DNA of 33,740 bases from Bacteroidaceae bacterium. Its GTDB lineage: Bacteria > Bacteroidota > Bacteroidia > Bacteroidales > Bacteroidaceae. The stretch lies in assembly GCA_024682395.1 (NCBI GenBank), contig JAIKZH010000048.1:1-33740 (forward strand). The letters are read 5' to 3'. The notes below the pieces were generated by a model. That model saw only the letters and a program-made list of their open reading frames with translations, made no database searches and was not told where the DNA came from. Within the stretch, counting starts at the first letter, position 1, and every line of letters starts with the position of its first letter. Below, one piece after another: positions 24,941-33,331 of this stretch. The position numbers were made by a program, and so were the translations under genes.

Positions 24941-27268
24941 TCACATGAGTTTCAACTTTGCAAACTTCAACAATAGTTGTTTTACTCCAGAATTATTGAA
25001 CTGCACATGTGCTTTAAGACTATCGCCAGAACCTTCGAGTTTCAACACCACGCCTTCTCCAAATCTGTCGTGACTAACATGCTGACCAGGTTGTATAGAT
25101 ATGTTGGGAGTCGATGTAGAAGAAGTTCCAGTAAGATTATTCATTGTAGGACGAGCAACTTCGTTTATCTTCTTCAAACGACTATTTACTGGCACATCAA
25201 CTGGAGTGGAAAACAATGAATCCATACGTGAACGCGATTCTGTTCGTTTCCATGGCAAATCCAATTCTCTGCTTACTGGTTCTATACGATTACGCTTGGC
25301 ATAAATATATTGGAAATCTATGTCGGTTAAGAAACGGCTTGGATTTCCAAACTCCATCTTTCCGAAATGATATCTACTCTTAGCATATGTAATAAAAAGG
25401 TGTCGCATAGCACGAGTAATAGCCACATAGAATAACCTGCGTTCTTCCTCTATGGCACGAGACGAATGTGAACACATCTCATTTGGAAAAAGCCCTTCCT
25501 CTAAACCCACAATAAATACAGCAGGAAATTCAAGTCCTTTTGCCGAATGAATGGTCATAAGCGTTATTTTGTCGTCTTCCTCCCCGTCTTGCTGTTCCTT
25601 TTTTGCATCGCTATCAAGGTCGCTCAATAGCGAGACCTCACCAAGATAATCAACAAGTGCAATACGAGTATCCCCTTCCTCCTGACGAGATTCACAGAAA
25701 TCTGTAAGTCCGTTAAGAAGTTCTTCAACATTTTCCTGACGACTGAGATTCTCTGGGCTCTTGTCCTGATATATATCAGTTAGGACACCACAATGCTTGA
25801 TAATATAGTTTCCTGCCTCTTCGGCATTCTTCTGGTGAGCCACATCAATAAACGATTGGATAAGTGTTATGAAATCAGACAGTTTGGACCATGTTCCTGA
25901 AGAAACACTTAATCCGCATTCCGTTGGGTTGCACAACACAGTCCATAAACTAACATTATGAACAACAGCCGCATCGATTATCTTGGCAAGTGTTGTCGTA
26001 CCTATTCCACGAGTTGGATAGTTAATCACTCGTTTCAGTGCCTCCTCATCGCTTGGATTAACAGCCATACGAAAATAAGCAATAATATCCTTAATTTCTT
26101 TTCGCTGATAAAACGACAGACCGCCATATATACGATAAGGCAGACCTTGTTTTCTAAGCTGTTCCTCGAAAATACGACTCTGGGCATTTGTTCTATATAA
26201 TATCGCAAAATCTGAATATGCAAGATGCTCACGTGAATGAAGCCATTGAATCTTTCGAGTCACTATCTGCGCTTCTTCCACATCACTATAGGCTTCCACC
26301 AATTCTATCTTATCGCCTTCCTCATTTTTTGAGAATACCGTTTTTTCTATTTGCTCCCTATTCTTGTGAATAAGACTATTCGCCGCATTCACAATGGTTT
26401 GGGTTGAGCGATAATTCTGCTCTAGCTTAAATACCTTTGTGGTTGGATATAATTTCTGGAACGTGAGAATATTATCAATTCTTGCTCCACGAAACGAATA
26501 TATACTCTGGGCATCATCGCCAACAACACAAATATGTTGATTATTACGAGTCAGTTGTTTCACTATCTGATGTTGGGCATAATTAGTATCCTGATACTCA
26601 TCCACAAGCAGATATTTAAAACGTTCCTCGTATTTTGCCAATACCTCAGGATGCAAACTAAAGAGATAATATGTATATAAGAGAATATCATCAAAATCCA
26701 TTGCCATGGCTCCACGACATCTATTTGAATATCTTGTATAGATTTCATGGATGGCTGGCATGCCACTACTCTGGTCTGCTGACAATAACGCGCCATTTGC
26801 AGCATATTGTTTAGAAGTGATCAACTGATTCTTGGCATCGCATATTCGTCCAAGTACAGTTGAAGGTTTATATTTCTTATCATCAAGGTGCAACTCTTTT
26901 ATTATGGCTTTCACCAAACTCTTGGAGTCTGCTGTGTCATAAATGGTAAAGCCTGAGTCAAAACCAATCTTATCACATTCGGTACGAAGAATACGAAGAA
27001 AAATACTATGAAAGGTCCCCATCCATAAATACCTCGCAGTCTCACTACCAACAATTGACGCAATACGTTCTTTCATCTCGTTTGCTGCCTTATTAGTAAA
27101 AGTCAATGCCATAATACTCCATGGCTCATAACCTTTCTCAATAAGATGAGCAATCTTATAAGTTAATACACGAGTCTTACCTGAACCTGCTCCGGCTATC
27201 ACCAGTGAAGGACCATCATCATATTCTATTGCTTTTAACTGCGGTTCATTAAAAAGAGAGGTATCCAT
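24941..27268 (-). CDS. pcrA: ATP-dependent DNA helicase, PcrA/UvrD family
   Basis: The 775-residue product is a superfamily 1A 3'-5' helicase. Visible motifs are the Q motif (NEPQLKAI, 7-14), Walker A (GAGSGKT, 26-32), motif Ia (ALTFTNKAANEMKERI), Walker B (LLVDEYQDTN), motif III (GDDAQSIYSFRGA), motif IV (LEQNYRST), motif V (MTIHSAKGLEFPAVF) and motif VI (YVAITRAMRHL). The C-terminal 50 residues (GQHVSHDRFGEGVVLKLEG onwards) form the Tudor-like domain that in PcrA/UvrD contacts RNA polymerase. The enzyme unwinds DNA in nucleotide excision repair, mismatch repair and replication-conflict resolution. It is full length, with all motifs intact. The choice between the names pcrA and uvrD is a matter of convention in this phylum. 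It may share a message with the small gene 58 bases upstream. Confidence 0.95.
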   Translation of the reverse strand: MDTSLFNEPQLKAIEYDDGPSLVIAGAGSGKTRVLTYKIAHLIEKGYEPWSIMALTFTNKAANEMKERIASIVGSETARYLWMGTFHSIFLRILRTECDKIGFDSGFTIYDTADSKSLVKAIIKELHLDDKKYKPSTVLGRICDAKNQLITSKQYAANGALLSADQSSGMPAIHEIYTRYSNRCRGAMAMDFDDILLYTYYLFSLHPEVLAKYEERFKYLLVDEYQDTNYAQHQIVKQLTRNNQHICVVGDDAQSIYSFRGARIDNILTFQKLYPTTKVFKLEQNYRSTQTIVNAANSLIHKNREQIEKTVFSKNEEGDKIELVEAYSDVEEAQIVTRKIQWLHSREHLAYSDFAILYRTNAQSRIFEEQLRKQGLPYRIYGGLSFYQRKEIKDIIAYFRMAVNPSDEEALKRVINYPTRGIGTTTLAKIIDAAVVHNVSLWTVLCNPTECGLSVSSGTWSKLSDFITLIQSFIDVAHQKNAEEAGNYIIKHCGVLTDIYQDKSPENLSRQENVEELLNGLTDFCESRQEEGDTRIALVDYLGEVSLLSDLDSDAKKEQQDGEEDDKITLMTIHSAKGLEFPAVFIVGLEEGLFPNEMCSHSSRAIEEERRLFYVAITRAMRHLFITYAKSRYHFGKMEFGNPSRFLTDIDFQYIYAKRNRIEPVSRELDLPWKRTESRSRMDSLFSTPVDVPVNSRLKKINEVARPTMNNLTGTSSTSTPNISIQPGQHVSHDRFGEGVVLKLEGSGDSLKAHVQFNNSGVKQLLLKFAKLKLM

Positions 27269-27296
27269 CTGCGCTTCCTAAATCGAATAAATAGAT

Positions 27297-27316
27297 AATA
27301 ACGTTTCTACGTTATT
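27297..27316. other. Intergenic hairpin upstream of the helicase gene
   Basis: AATAACGT pairs with ACGTTATT around TTCT in the 58 bases between the small exported-protein gene and the helicase. It lacks a clear T tract, so it may be a weak terminator or processing site. Confidence 0.35.
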
Positions 27317-27326
27317 AGAAATAGTA

Positions 27327-27800
27327 TCAGTTCTTAATAAAATCAATAATCTTTGGCAATTTTACATACTTGCCGTTTGCCACACCTTTTATATTTACGT
27401 CATCCACCTGACGGAAAGTCAACCCACTATCTGTGATTACCAACTCCACATCTTGAGCATCACTTCCCCTATCACTTACCATACGTACAATGGCACGATT
27501 AGTTTCAATATTCTTTACTTTCAATATCGCCCATGAACCATTGATATTTCCGTTTAGATATCCATAACAACTATCCATCTCCAAACCTGGAATAGGAATA
27601 TTAGCAGCGTACAGATTAAGAACAAGATTCAATTTTAAGTTCTCATTACGAAATTTGCCTCTAAACTGGTTAGACGGCTCCCCTTGTTCTGCAACTAAAG
27701 TTGAAGAACTCGATGAATTCATATCAAAATCATCAATGCTGGACACGCTTATAAAGCTACACAACAATGACATACATATCACAAATAATAATGATCTCAT
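27327..27800 (-). CDS. Small exported protein of unknown function
   Basis: The ATG at 27800 (MRSLLFVICMSLL) is chosen over the upstream in-frame start at 27827, because it gives a clean signal peptide and has AAGGTG nine bases upstream as a ribosome site. The 157-residue product has a signal sequence to about residue 20, then a Ser-rich stretch. The rest is a compact beta-rich domain in which 'FRGKFRNENLKLNLVLNLY' and 'CYGYLNGNINGSWAILKVKNI' suggest strand repeats. I recognise no family or catalytic motif. A predicted minus-strand promoter lies 36 bases upstream of the start, and the helicase gene follows 58 bases downstream on the same strand. Confidence 0.75.
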   Translation of the reverse strand: MRSLLFVICMSLLCSFISVSSIDDFDMNSSSSSTLVAEQGEPSNQFRGKFRNENLKLNLVLNLYAANIPIPGLEMDSCYGYLNGNINGSWAILKVKNIETNRAIVRMVSDRGSDAQDVELVITDSGLTFRQVDDVNIKGVANGKYVKLPKIIDFIKN

Positions 27801-27835
27801 AATACACCTTATATATAATAATACCATTTAGATTG

Positions 27836-27843
27836 CAAAGATA
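27836..27843 (-). promoter_or_regulatory. Predicted minus-strand promoter (-7 element)
   Basis: Read on the minus strand, the sequence is TATCTTTG followed by CAATC, fitting TAnnTTTG. Transcription would start near 27826, about 26 bases before the start codon of the small exported protein. A -33 TTTG is not evident at the expected place. Confidence 0.5.
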
Positions 27844-27952
27844 TGAAAAACCTATGAAACTATTCACTCTTTTAAACTAATATTACATTTTTTAATAACA
27901 ACTTAATTCGTCGCTCCTAAGGATTTTGTTACGCAACAGGTGGCAGAGCGCG

Positions 27953-28190
27953 CAATTGAGAGTTGAAAATTGAAAATTATGGCAGGTGCTATGATTTATT
28001 CGAATCCTCGTTTATTCGATTCCTCGATTCTCCGATTCCTCGATTACTCGTTTCTCCGTTTTCCCGTTTCCCCGTTTATCCGATTCATTAATCTAGAATA
28101 ATTATCAATTGTAACTCCGTTGCCATGATTATCATTTGCGCTTCAGCGCCTTATTTCTGGCTCGTAGAGCCCGAGATTTACATAATCTAA
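27953..28190 (+). repeat. Intergenic repeat family, copy A (with roughly 8-base CGATTCCT-like tandem array)
   Basis: An opening GAGAGTTGAAAATTG stretch is followed by GGCAGGTGCTATGATTT and an array of degenerate 8-base units (CGATTCCT, CGATTCTC, CGATTACT, CGTTTCTC, CGTTTCCC, CGTTTATC and others). Then come TAGAATAATTATCAATTGT, the GCGCTTCAGCGC palindrome and a terminal GGCTCGTAGAGCC hairpin. Copy B at 33332-33535 shares these blocks in the same order except the GCGC palindrome. The element holds no open reading frame and looks like a non-coding mobile or structural repeat. The remainder of 27844-28361 has only a small palindrome, ATATTGC/GCAATAT at 28273-28289. Confidence 0.7.
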
Positions 28191-28361
28191 TCCTCACCTC
28201 AACATAGATTGTAAGTCAACTTAATCTCTGTATTCGGTTCGTCAAGATTTCTAACGAAGTTATAAAAAACAAATATTGCGCAGCAATATCCTCATGAACA
28301 AAGATTCAGGTTGAAAGTTATTGCGCTTTAGTTCCATAAACAAATAAAAAGTGAGAAAAAA

Positions 28362-28393
28362 TTTGTATGATAATAATAATATGTATATATTTG
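28362..28393 (+). promoter_or_regulatory. Consensus Bacteroidetes promoter before the LuxR-type regulator
   Basis: TTTG (28362-28365), exactly 20 bases, then TATATTTG (28386-28393): both boxes match consensus. Transcription would begin near 28400, just before two strong hairpins and 230 bases before the regulator gene. Confidence 0.7.
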
Positions 28394-28406
28394 CAAAAAC
28401 AAAAAA

Positions 28407-28469
28407 ACTCTCATCACACCTGATGAGAGTTGCAGGGGAAAAATTTTAGAAAAGCTAAAATACCCTGCA
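28407..28469 (+). ncRNA. Two-hairpin structured leader or small RNA
   Basis: Immediately after the predicted start, ACTCTCATCA pairs perfectly with TGATGAGAGT (28407-28416 with 28421-28430) around CACC. Without a gap, TGCAGGG (28431-28437) pairs with CCCTGCA (28463-28469) and encloses a second perfect seven-pair stem (28443-28449 with 28455-28461). The two stacked hairpins at the 5' end resemble a regulatory leader or a stable small RNA. No T tract follows, so transcription may continue into the gene at 28630. I do not recognise a known riboswitch. Confidence 0.45.
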
Positions 28470-28629
28470 TCAAAAGCCAACATATTAAGTTTTGCGTAAA
28501 AAGTGGCGCTTTAAATAATCTACAAAAGATTTTTGTGCAAAGTTACGACAAGACTTAAAAAGTTGCAATACGTAATTTTACCTATAAAGCAGCTTATTAG
28601 TCGTAAAATATCTTATATTTATTACAATT

Positions 28630-29259
28630 ATGATAAAACTTGTAATTGCAGATGACCATCCTGTGTTTGTAATCGGGATAAAAATGTTACTTTCTAAACA
28701 AAAAAACATTAAAATAGTAGGTGTAGCAAACGACGGAGAAGAAGCTATAAAATTGGTAAAGAAACACACCCCCGACATTATTCTGTTGGATATAATAATG
28801 CCAAAGAAGTCGGGCATAGAGGTTGTAAAAGAACTAAGACAAATACAATCAACTACTAAAGTTCTCATGTTGTCTTCTGATCAAAATCAGGAGCACATTG
28901 AAGCATTAGTTAATTTGGGGATAAATGGATTTGTGTCTAAATACTCACAAGAACATATTATCATCAATGCGATAGATTCTATCCAAAACAATGTAAACTA
29001 TTATGGTACCGATATCAGTAAATTAATAGAAAGAATTATTACTGCTAAAGAAGCGACCGACCAAATCTTCACTCCACGCGAACTTGACATTATAAGATTA
29101 TCAGGTTCAGGCTTACAATACAAAGAAATTGCAAAAGAATTGGGAATAAGTCCACGAACCGTCGATACAATAAAAAACAACATATTTCATAAACTTGGAA
29201 TCAGCAGCACTGTAGAATTAGTGCTATATGCATTGAGAAAAGGAATCATCACACTGTAA
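28630..29259 (+). CDS. NarL/FixJ-type response regulator (receiver plus LuxR helix-turn-helix)
   Basis: The 209-residue product has a receiver domain (1-120) with acidic Asp8/Asp9, phospho-acceptor Asp54 (IILLDIIMP), switch residue Ser82 and Lys104 (GFVSKYS). A LuxR/GerE helix-turn-helix follows at about 143-207 (FTPRELDIIRLSGSGLQYKEIAKELGIS, then PRTVDTIKNNIFHKLGI). All receiver residues needed for phosphorylation are present. No histidine kinase gene lies beside it in the window, so it is an orphan here. It has its own consensus promoter and a structured 230-base leader. Targets are unknown; the 21-base direct-repeat operator 100 bases downstream is not the dyad type usually bound by this family. 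Confidence 0.92.
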   Translation: MIKLVIADDHPVFVIGIKMLLSKQKNIKIVGVANDGEEAIKLVKKHTPDIILLDIIMPKKSGIEVVKELRQIQSTTKVLMLSSDQNQEHIEALVNLGINGFVSKYSQEHIIINAIDSIQNNVNYYGTDISKLIERIITAKEATDQIFTPRELDIIRLSGSGLQYKEIAKELGISPRTVDTIKNNIFHKLGISSTVELVLYALRKGIITL

Positions 29260-29287
29260 AAAACGATACTAAGTGGCATAGCCACCT

Positions 29288-29312
29288 GATTATCAATTGT
29301 GACTCCATCACC
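29288..29312 (+). repeat. Fragment of the intergenic repeat family
   Basis: GATTATCAATTGTGACTCCATCACC matches, with a few changes, the ATTATCAATTGTAACTCC segment inside copy A at about 28100. It is a short remnant just after the response regulator gene. Confidence 0.4.
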
Positions 29313-29356
29313 TTTTTCATCGATTTCATCGAAAAATACCGAATTCTAATAGTTAA

Positions 29357-29385
29357 TGTTACATGAGATAAAAAAAATGTTACAT
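29357..29385 (+). promoter_or_regulatory. Direct-repeat operator candidate, copy 2 (two TGTTACAT boxes, 21-base period)
   Basis: TGTTACAT at 29357-29364 and 29378-29385 are separated by a 13-base spacer that differs from that of copy 1 (2230-2258) at two positions. The downstream box ends five bases before the -33 position of the promoter below, a typical place for an activator that touches RNA polymerase. Confidence 0.6.
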
Positions 29386-29390
29386 TTTTA

Positions 29391-29422
29391 CTTGTATAGA
29401 AACTTTGGGAATTCTATATTTG
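29391..29422 (+). promoter_or_regulatory. Predicted promoter of the large secreted protein gene
   Basis: CTTG (29391-29394), 20 bases, then TATATTTG (29415-29422). The -7 box is consensus while the -33 box is imperfect, as at the FAS1/SusCD operon promoter. The predicted start near 29429 leaves a leader of about 208 bases. Confidence 0.6.
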
Positions 29423-29433
29423 CAGCCACGTAG

Positions 29434-29458
29434 CGTTACAAAAAACATTTTTGTAGCG
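29434..29458 (+). other. 5'-end leader hairpin
   Basis: CGTTACAAAAA (29434-29444) pairs with TTTTTGTAGCG (29448-29458), 11 pairs with one G-U and a three-base loop. It forms within a few bases of the predicted transcript start, which would shield the message from 5'-end decay. Confidence 0.5.
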
Positions 29459-29636
29459 AAACTGAAAGAATTACATTACAAAAACCAAACAATTAAACCT
29501 AAAGAAACAAGAACCAGACAGAAAACAACAACAAACAAAGGATGAAACAAATTAGAATTTATTAATCCTTATTTACAAAAACGGAAACATTATTTATAAA
29601 TAGATTTTATTATTAACCAAACTAAAAAAATCGCTT

Positions 29637-32600
29637 ATGATTAAAAGATTTTTTACTCTAGCAATGTTAGCTGGTGCATGCGGCGTCGCAAATGCACAGG
29701 TTGTTGCCGAATTGGGTTTTGAAGAAGGCGAAGAAGGTAAATATGTTACCGAAGGCGCAACAAACCCTGGCACATTTGGAGATTTTGTCAACAAGAAAGA
29801 CGGTGACGATTGGGAAGAAGATTGTACTGATGCAAAATCAGGTGACGCTTGTTTCCACGCCGTAAACACTGGTGACAATGGTGAAACTTGGGACCGTGGA
29901 TTCAAGATGAACCTTGATCCATTCGAGAACAACACAGCTTACCGTGTTTCTTTCTGGGCTAAAGCAGCTCCAGATTGGGAAGATGGAGAAGGTGCAACAC
30001 ATCAAACTCAGTTAAAAGGACAACTCGGTGTAGGTATCGAAAATTTTGACTGCGGTGTAACAACTGCGAACTGGAATGATTATTCATTCGACTACAAGAA
30101 CTTTACAGATGAATGGCAACGTTTGTCTTTCAACTGTTTCTTCTTAAATATGGATGTTCAGAATGGTGCTATCACTAACCGCGACTGGATAGGTAGTAGT
30201 GACATGGGCGATGGAACAACTTACAGAGAATATTATGAAGAGAAATTCCCTGAGAAGTATTTCGCTATCTTCAACATGTATAGCCCAAGTGAATATTTTC
30301 TTGATGATATCGTTATTGAAAAAGCTACATTCGGTGATGTAGCATACTGCGGTAAAGCTATAAGAATTAACTTTGGCTATGAAACAAACATCGCAACACT
30401 AGCAAACGCTTCTGAAGATGGTTACGCACACTTCGACGTATCAAATGTTAGTGTAAAATATGGTGAAGAAGAACTTGAAGTTTTAGCTCTTGAAGGTTTG
30501 AAAGACGGATATCTCTATGCATTCCTTTCAGACGAAGCTACTGAGACTCTCGAGAATGCAGACAACCCTGCAATCACAGTTAGTTTAACAACTCCTGAGG
30601 AAATCATTTATCAAGGTGTTAGACGTCCATCTGCTGATGTTGAAACAGAAATGAAAGCTGTTAGCTTCGAAAACGAAACTGCATACTATAATGGAGCTAT
30701 TGACGCACTTGCATCATTCGAAAGCGCACCAAAATTAGTTCGTACAATTCCTGAAAGCAATAGTTTCGAGCTTGACCCTGCAACATTAGAAAATGTTACT
30801 ATCGTATTCGACAAAGCTATTGATATTTCTTCTACATCAGCTGTCCTCATGATGAACAACATGATTCAAGCTGACTTGTCAAATAATATGCAATTAAGTG
30901 ATGACGAGACAGAACTCATCATTCCACTTCCTGCAAATCTTCCTGATGGAGAATACGTAGTACGTGTTCAAGATATTTGCAACATAGCACAAGTTAACTA
31001 CGAAAGTGAAGATGGAAACCAAATTGACGTAATACTCCAAATTGGTGAAGTTGACAAGACTCAAACTCAGGAAATGATCTACTTGTCAGATTTCAACAAC
31101 GAAATGACAGGTGGTGTTCCTAAGGGTTGGCTAACTGACAACGAAGCAGGTATACACCAATATGGATTTAATAATGATGGTGGTCAATTATCATACGCTT
31201 GGGGTGGAAATCCTGGCGGCGGTGGCTGTAAACTTGAACAAGGATTCACTAATGGAGAATTCACTAAAGGTTTATATTGGGGAACTCGTGGTACAACATA
31301 CGGAAAGTGTACATATGGAGAACTTATCAAAGACTACCTTGACGAAAATGAAGAAATCGTAAATAAAGAAGGTATCGAAGTTCCATCAGGATTCGAAGAT
31401 GTTGACGACTATTTGAAATCTATTTCACTCTACCTCACTCCAGGTAAATATCAAGTATCATTCTTGATGTGTGCATGGAAAAGTACACCTAAGTTCTCAT
31501 TCCAACTTACAGACTTAAAGAATAACATCTACTGCAAATTCACAGACTACCTTGCAGCACCTACTGTAAAAGACGATGCTAGTAACTGGATTAACGGTGG
31601 AGACGTATCTGACGCTGTAGAATGTACTGCAGACTTTACAGTTAATAAAGAAGGTTATTACATTCTTAACTTCATTCCAGAAGAGGCTACATGGAGAGAA
31701 TATGTACTCGGTAAAGTTAAGGTTGCCACTATGCCACCTAAGGCTGCTTACTACCAGCAATTACGCGATGAATACGTAAACAGTGAAGATGTTCAGGCTC
31801 TTATCGCTAATAGCGAAGACGAAATGTATAATGGTGAAACTAAGACTGCATTCCTCGCTGCTATTGACGCAATCCAAAATGGTGAATTCCACGCTCCATC
31901 TGAGGTTGAAAACCTTATCAAGGACACTAAAGCACTTGCTAAGAAACTCCAAGCTCGTATCGACAATATCGGCGACTTTGATGGTGCATTAGAAAGCGCA
32001 AGACAAACTCTTGAAGCCAACGCAGAAACTGCATATGCAGAATTCCAAGCATACAAGGATGTTGAAGAACTCTACGAACAATACAAGGATACAGATCCTT
32101 CAACTCTTTCTGACGAAGAACTTGCTGAAGTAACTCCACAACTTAAGGATGCTGCTAACAAGATTAGTGGTGCTATCGATGCTGCTGAAGTTGTAACATT
32201 CGGTGTGAAGACAGCTGCTACTAACGCTGAAACACTCGGATCTTCTTCTGAAAACATCGCTAACGCTCGCAAAGCAACAACTAACGATCGTGAACTTGCA
32301 GAAGCACTTAAGGGCGAAGCTAAATTGGCTCTTTACAATGCAATCGCAAACGAGGAAGATCTTACAAGCAAAATGGTAAAAGTATTCCACAACGATCCAA
32401 GTAAGTACAATGCAGATGCTGATCCAGACGACGAAAATTACAACCTTGATGGTTATCCACTCGCAGTTCAAGGTATCGACCTCACTGGTATGATTAACAA
32501 CCCTAACTTCTACACAGTTCAAACAGGTAACCTCACTAACGAAAGTATGCCAGGTTGGACAGTAGATCAAGAAATCAACGTTGCTGACGACGAAAATCAA

Positions 32601-33233
32601 ACAGGTAAGGGTACAGTTCACTACAATGGTGACGATCCAACTTCTGACAAGTTCGCAACTGACGTTCACGTAAATAACTATGGTAACAGCAACTTCAAGT
32701 TGTTCCAAGTTCTTGAAAACGTTCCTGTTGGTAAGTACACTGTAACATTCAGCACTCGTACAGGTGAAACAACTGACGAAAATGGCGAAACTGTTCCATT
32801 CAACGCACAAGGCGAAGATGAAGTTTGGGATAAATATGTATTCGCACAAGTTGGTGACGGTGACATGATCGTAGCTCCTTACATCGCTGGTAGCAGCTGG
32901 AATGGTTACATCACAGTACTTGAAAACATCTGCGTAACAGAAGAAGGTCAGACTATCACAATCGGTATGGTTGAGAACTACCTCTCTGGTAAGGCTATTA
33001 AGGACGGTGCTGCAATGGAATATTGGGATACTAACACTACAATCGACGATGCTCGCATCTACTTCGTAGAAAAAGACCCTACATTCGATTATGGTGAAGG
33101 TGCTACTGGAATCAAGGATGCTAAGGTTATCAAGTCTGCTAACAAGCGTATCTTCAACATTTCAGGTCAAGAACTTAAGAAGCTTCAACGTGGTATCAAC
33201 ATCGTTGACGGTAAGAAGCGCATTGTATTCTAA
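29637..33233 (+). CDS. Large secreted modular surface protein with T9SS-type C-terminal sorting domain
   Basis: The 1198-residue product starts with a Sec signal peptide (MIKRFFTLAMLAGACGVANAQ). Approximate regions: 22-228, beta-sandwich resembling family 4/9-type carbohydrate-binding modules (AYRVSFWAKAAPDW, YFLDDIVIEKA); 230-450, Ig-like region including an SbsA-like segment (LVRTIPESNSFELDP, VTIVFDKAI); 478-690, a second sandwich; 700-900, acidic helical region rich in Ala/Glu/Lys (FIVAR-like helical bundles); 940-1150, a third sandwich (PGWTVDQEIN, VPVGKYTVTFSTRTGE). The last 40 residues (IFNISGQELKKLQRGINIV, then DGKK) match the Prevotella-style T9SS sorting domain. There is no evident catalytic domain. 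Codon choice becomes very uniform in the last third, as in highly expressed genes. It shares an operator with the FAS1/SusCD operon and ends at a strong terminator. Confidence 0.9.
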   Translation: MIKRFFTLAMLAGACGVANAQVVAELGFEEGEEGKYVTEGATNPGTFGDFVNKKDGDDWEEDCTDAKSGDACFHAVNTGDNGETWDRGFKMNLDPFENNTAYRVSFWAKAAPDWEDGEGATHQTQLKGQLGVGIENFDCGVTTANWNDYSFDYKNFTDEWQRLSFNCFFLNMDVQNGAITNRDWIGSSDMGDGTTYREYYEEKFPEKYFAIFNMYSPSEYFLDDIVIEKATFGDVAYCGKAIRINFGYETNIATLANASEDGYAHFDVSNVSVKYGEEELEVLALEGLKDGYLYAFLSDEATETLENADNPAITVSLTTPEEIIYQGVRRPSADVETEMKAVSFENETAYYNGAIDALASFESAPKLVRTIPESNSFELDPATLENVTIVFDKAIDISSTSAVLMMNNMIQADLSNNMQLSDDETELIIPLPANLPDGEYVVRVQDICNIAQVNYESEDGNQIDVILQIGEVDKTQTQEMIYLSDFNNEMTGGVPKGWLTDNEAGIHQYGFNNDGGQLSYAWGGNPGGGGCKLEQGFTNGEFTKGLYWGTRGTTYGKCTYGELIKDYLDENEEIVNKEGIEVPSGFEDVDDYLKSISLYLTPGKYQVSFLMCAWKSTPKFSFQLTDLKNNIYCKFTDYLAAPTVKDDASNWINGGDVSDAVECTADFTVNKEGYYILNFIPEEATWREYVLGKVKVATMPPKAAYYQQLRDEYVNSEDVQALIANSEDEMYNGETKTAFLAAIDAIQNGEFHAPSEVENLIKDTKALAKKLQARIDNIGDFDGALESARQTLEANAETAYAEFQAYKDVEELYEQYKDTDPSTLSDEELAEVTPQLKDAANKISGAIDAAEVVTFGVKTAATNAETLGSSSENIANARKATTNDRELAEALKGEAKLALYNAIANEEDLTSKMVKVFHNDPSKYNADADPDDENYNLDGYPLAVQGIDLTGMINNPNFYTVQTGNLTNESMPGWTVDQEINVADDENQTGKGTVHYNGDDPTSDKFATDVHVNNYGNSNFKLFQVLENVPVGKYTVTFSTRTGETTDENGETVPFNAQGEDEVWDKYVFAQVGDGDMIVAPYIAGSSWNGYITVLENICVTEEGQTITIGMVENYLSGKAIKDGAAMEYWDTNTTIDDARIYFVEKDPTFDYGEGATGIKDAKVIKSANKRIFNISGQELKKLQRGINIVDGKKRIVF

Positions 33234-33280
33234 TTAAAATCTCAACTACTCAAATAAGAGTAGAACAGATAAACTCAATG

Positions 33281-33313
33281 AAGTGCTCAGGCAAATGTCT
33301 GAGCACTTTTTTT
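33281..33313 (+). terminator. Strong intrinsic terminator of the large secreted protein gene
   Basis: AAGTGCTCAG (33281-33290) pairs perfectly with CTGAGCACTT (33299-33308) around an eight-base loop and runs into seven T residues. It lies 48 bases after the stop. Confidence 0.9.
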
Positions 33314-33331
33314 ATTATAGAACTTAATAAT

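Noticed and set aside
27953..28150. CRISPR array in the CGATTCCT-like tandem repeats
   Set aside because: The units are about 8 bases, contiguous and degenerate, with no spacers and no cas genes nearby.
28415..28445. CTGATGAGAG followed by GGGGAAAA resembles part of a hammerhead ribozyme core
   Set aside because: CTGATGAG is simply the 3' arm of a perfect hairpin, the CGAAA element is missing, and no cleavage-site helix can be formed.
29542..29565. Seven-codon upstream frame (MKQIRIY) with a ribosome-site-like AAAGG in the leader of the large secreted protein gene
   Set aside because: It is too short to separate from chance and no matching frame is found in the other co-regulated leader.
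32100..32849. Minus-strand open frame of 249 codons inside the large secreted protein gene
   Set aside because: It is a shadow of biased codon use on the plus strand; its product is Cys/Val-rich with no signal or domain pattern.
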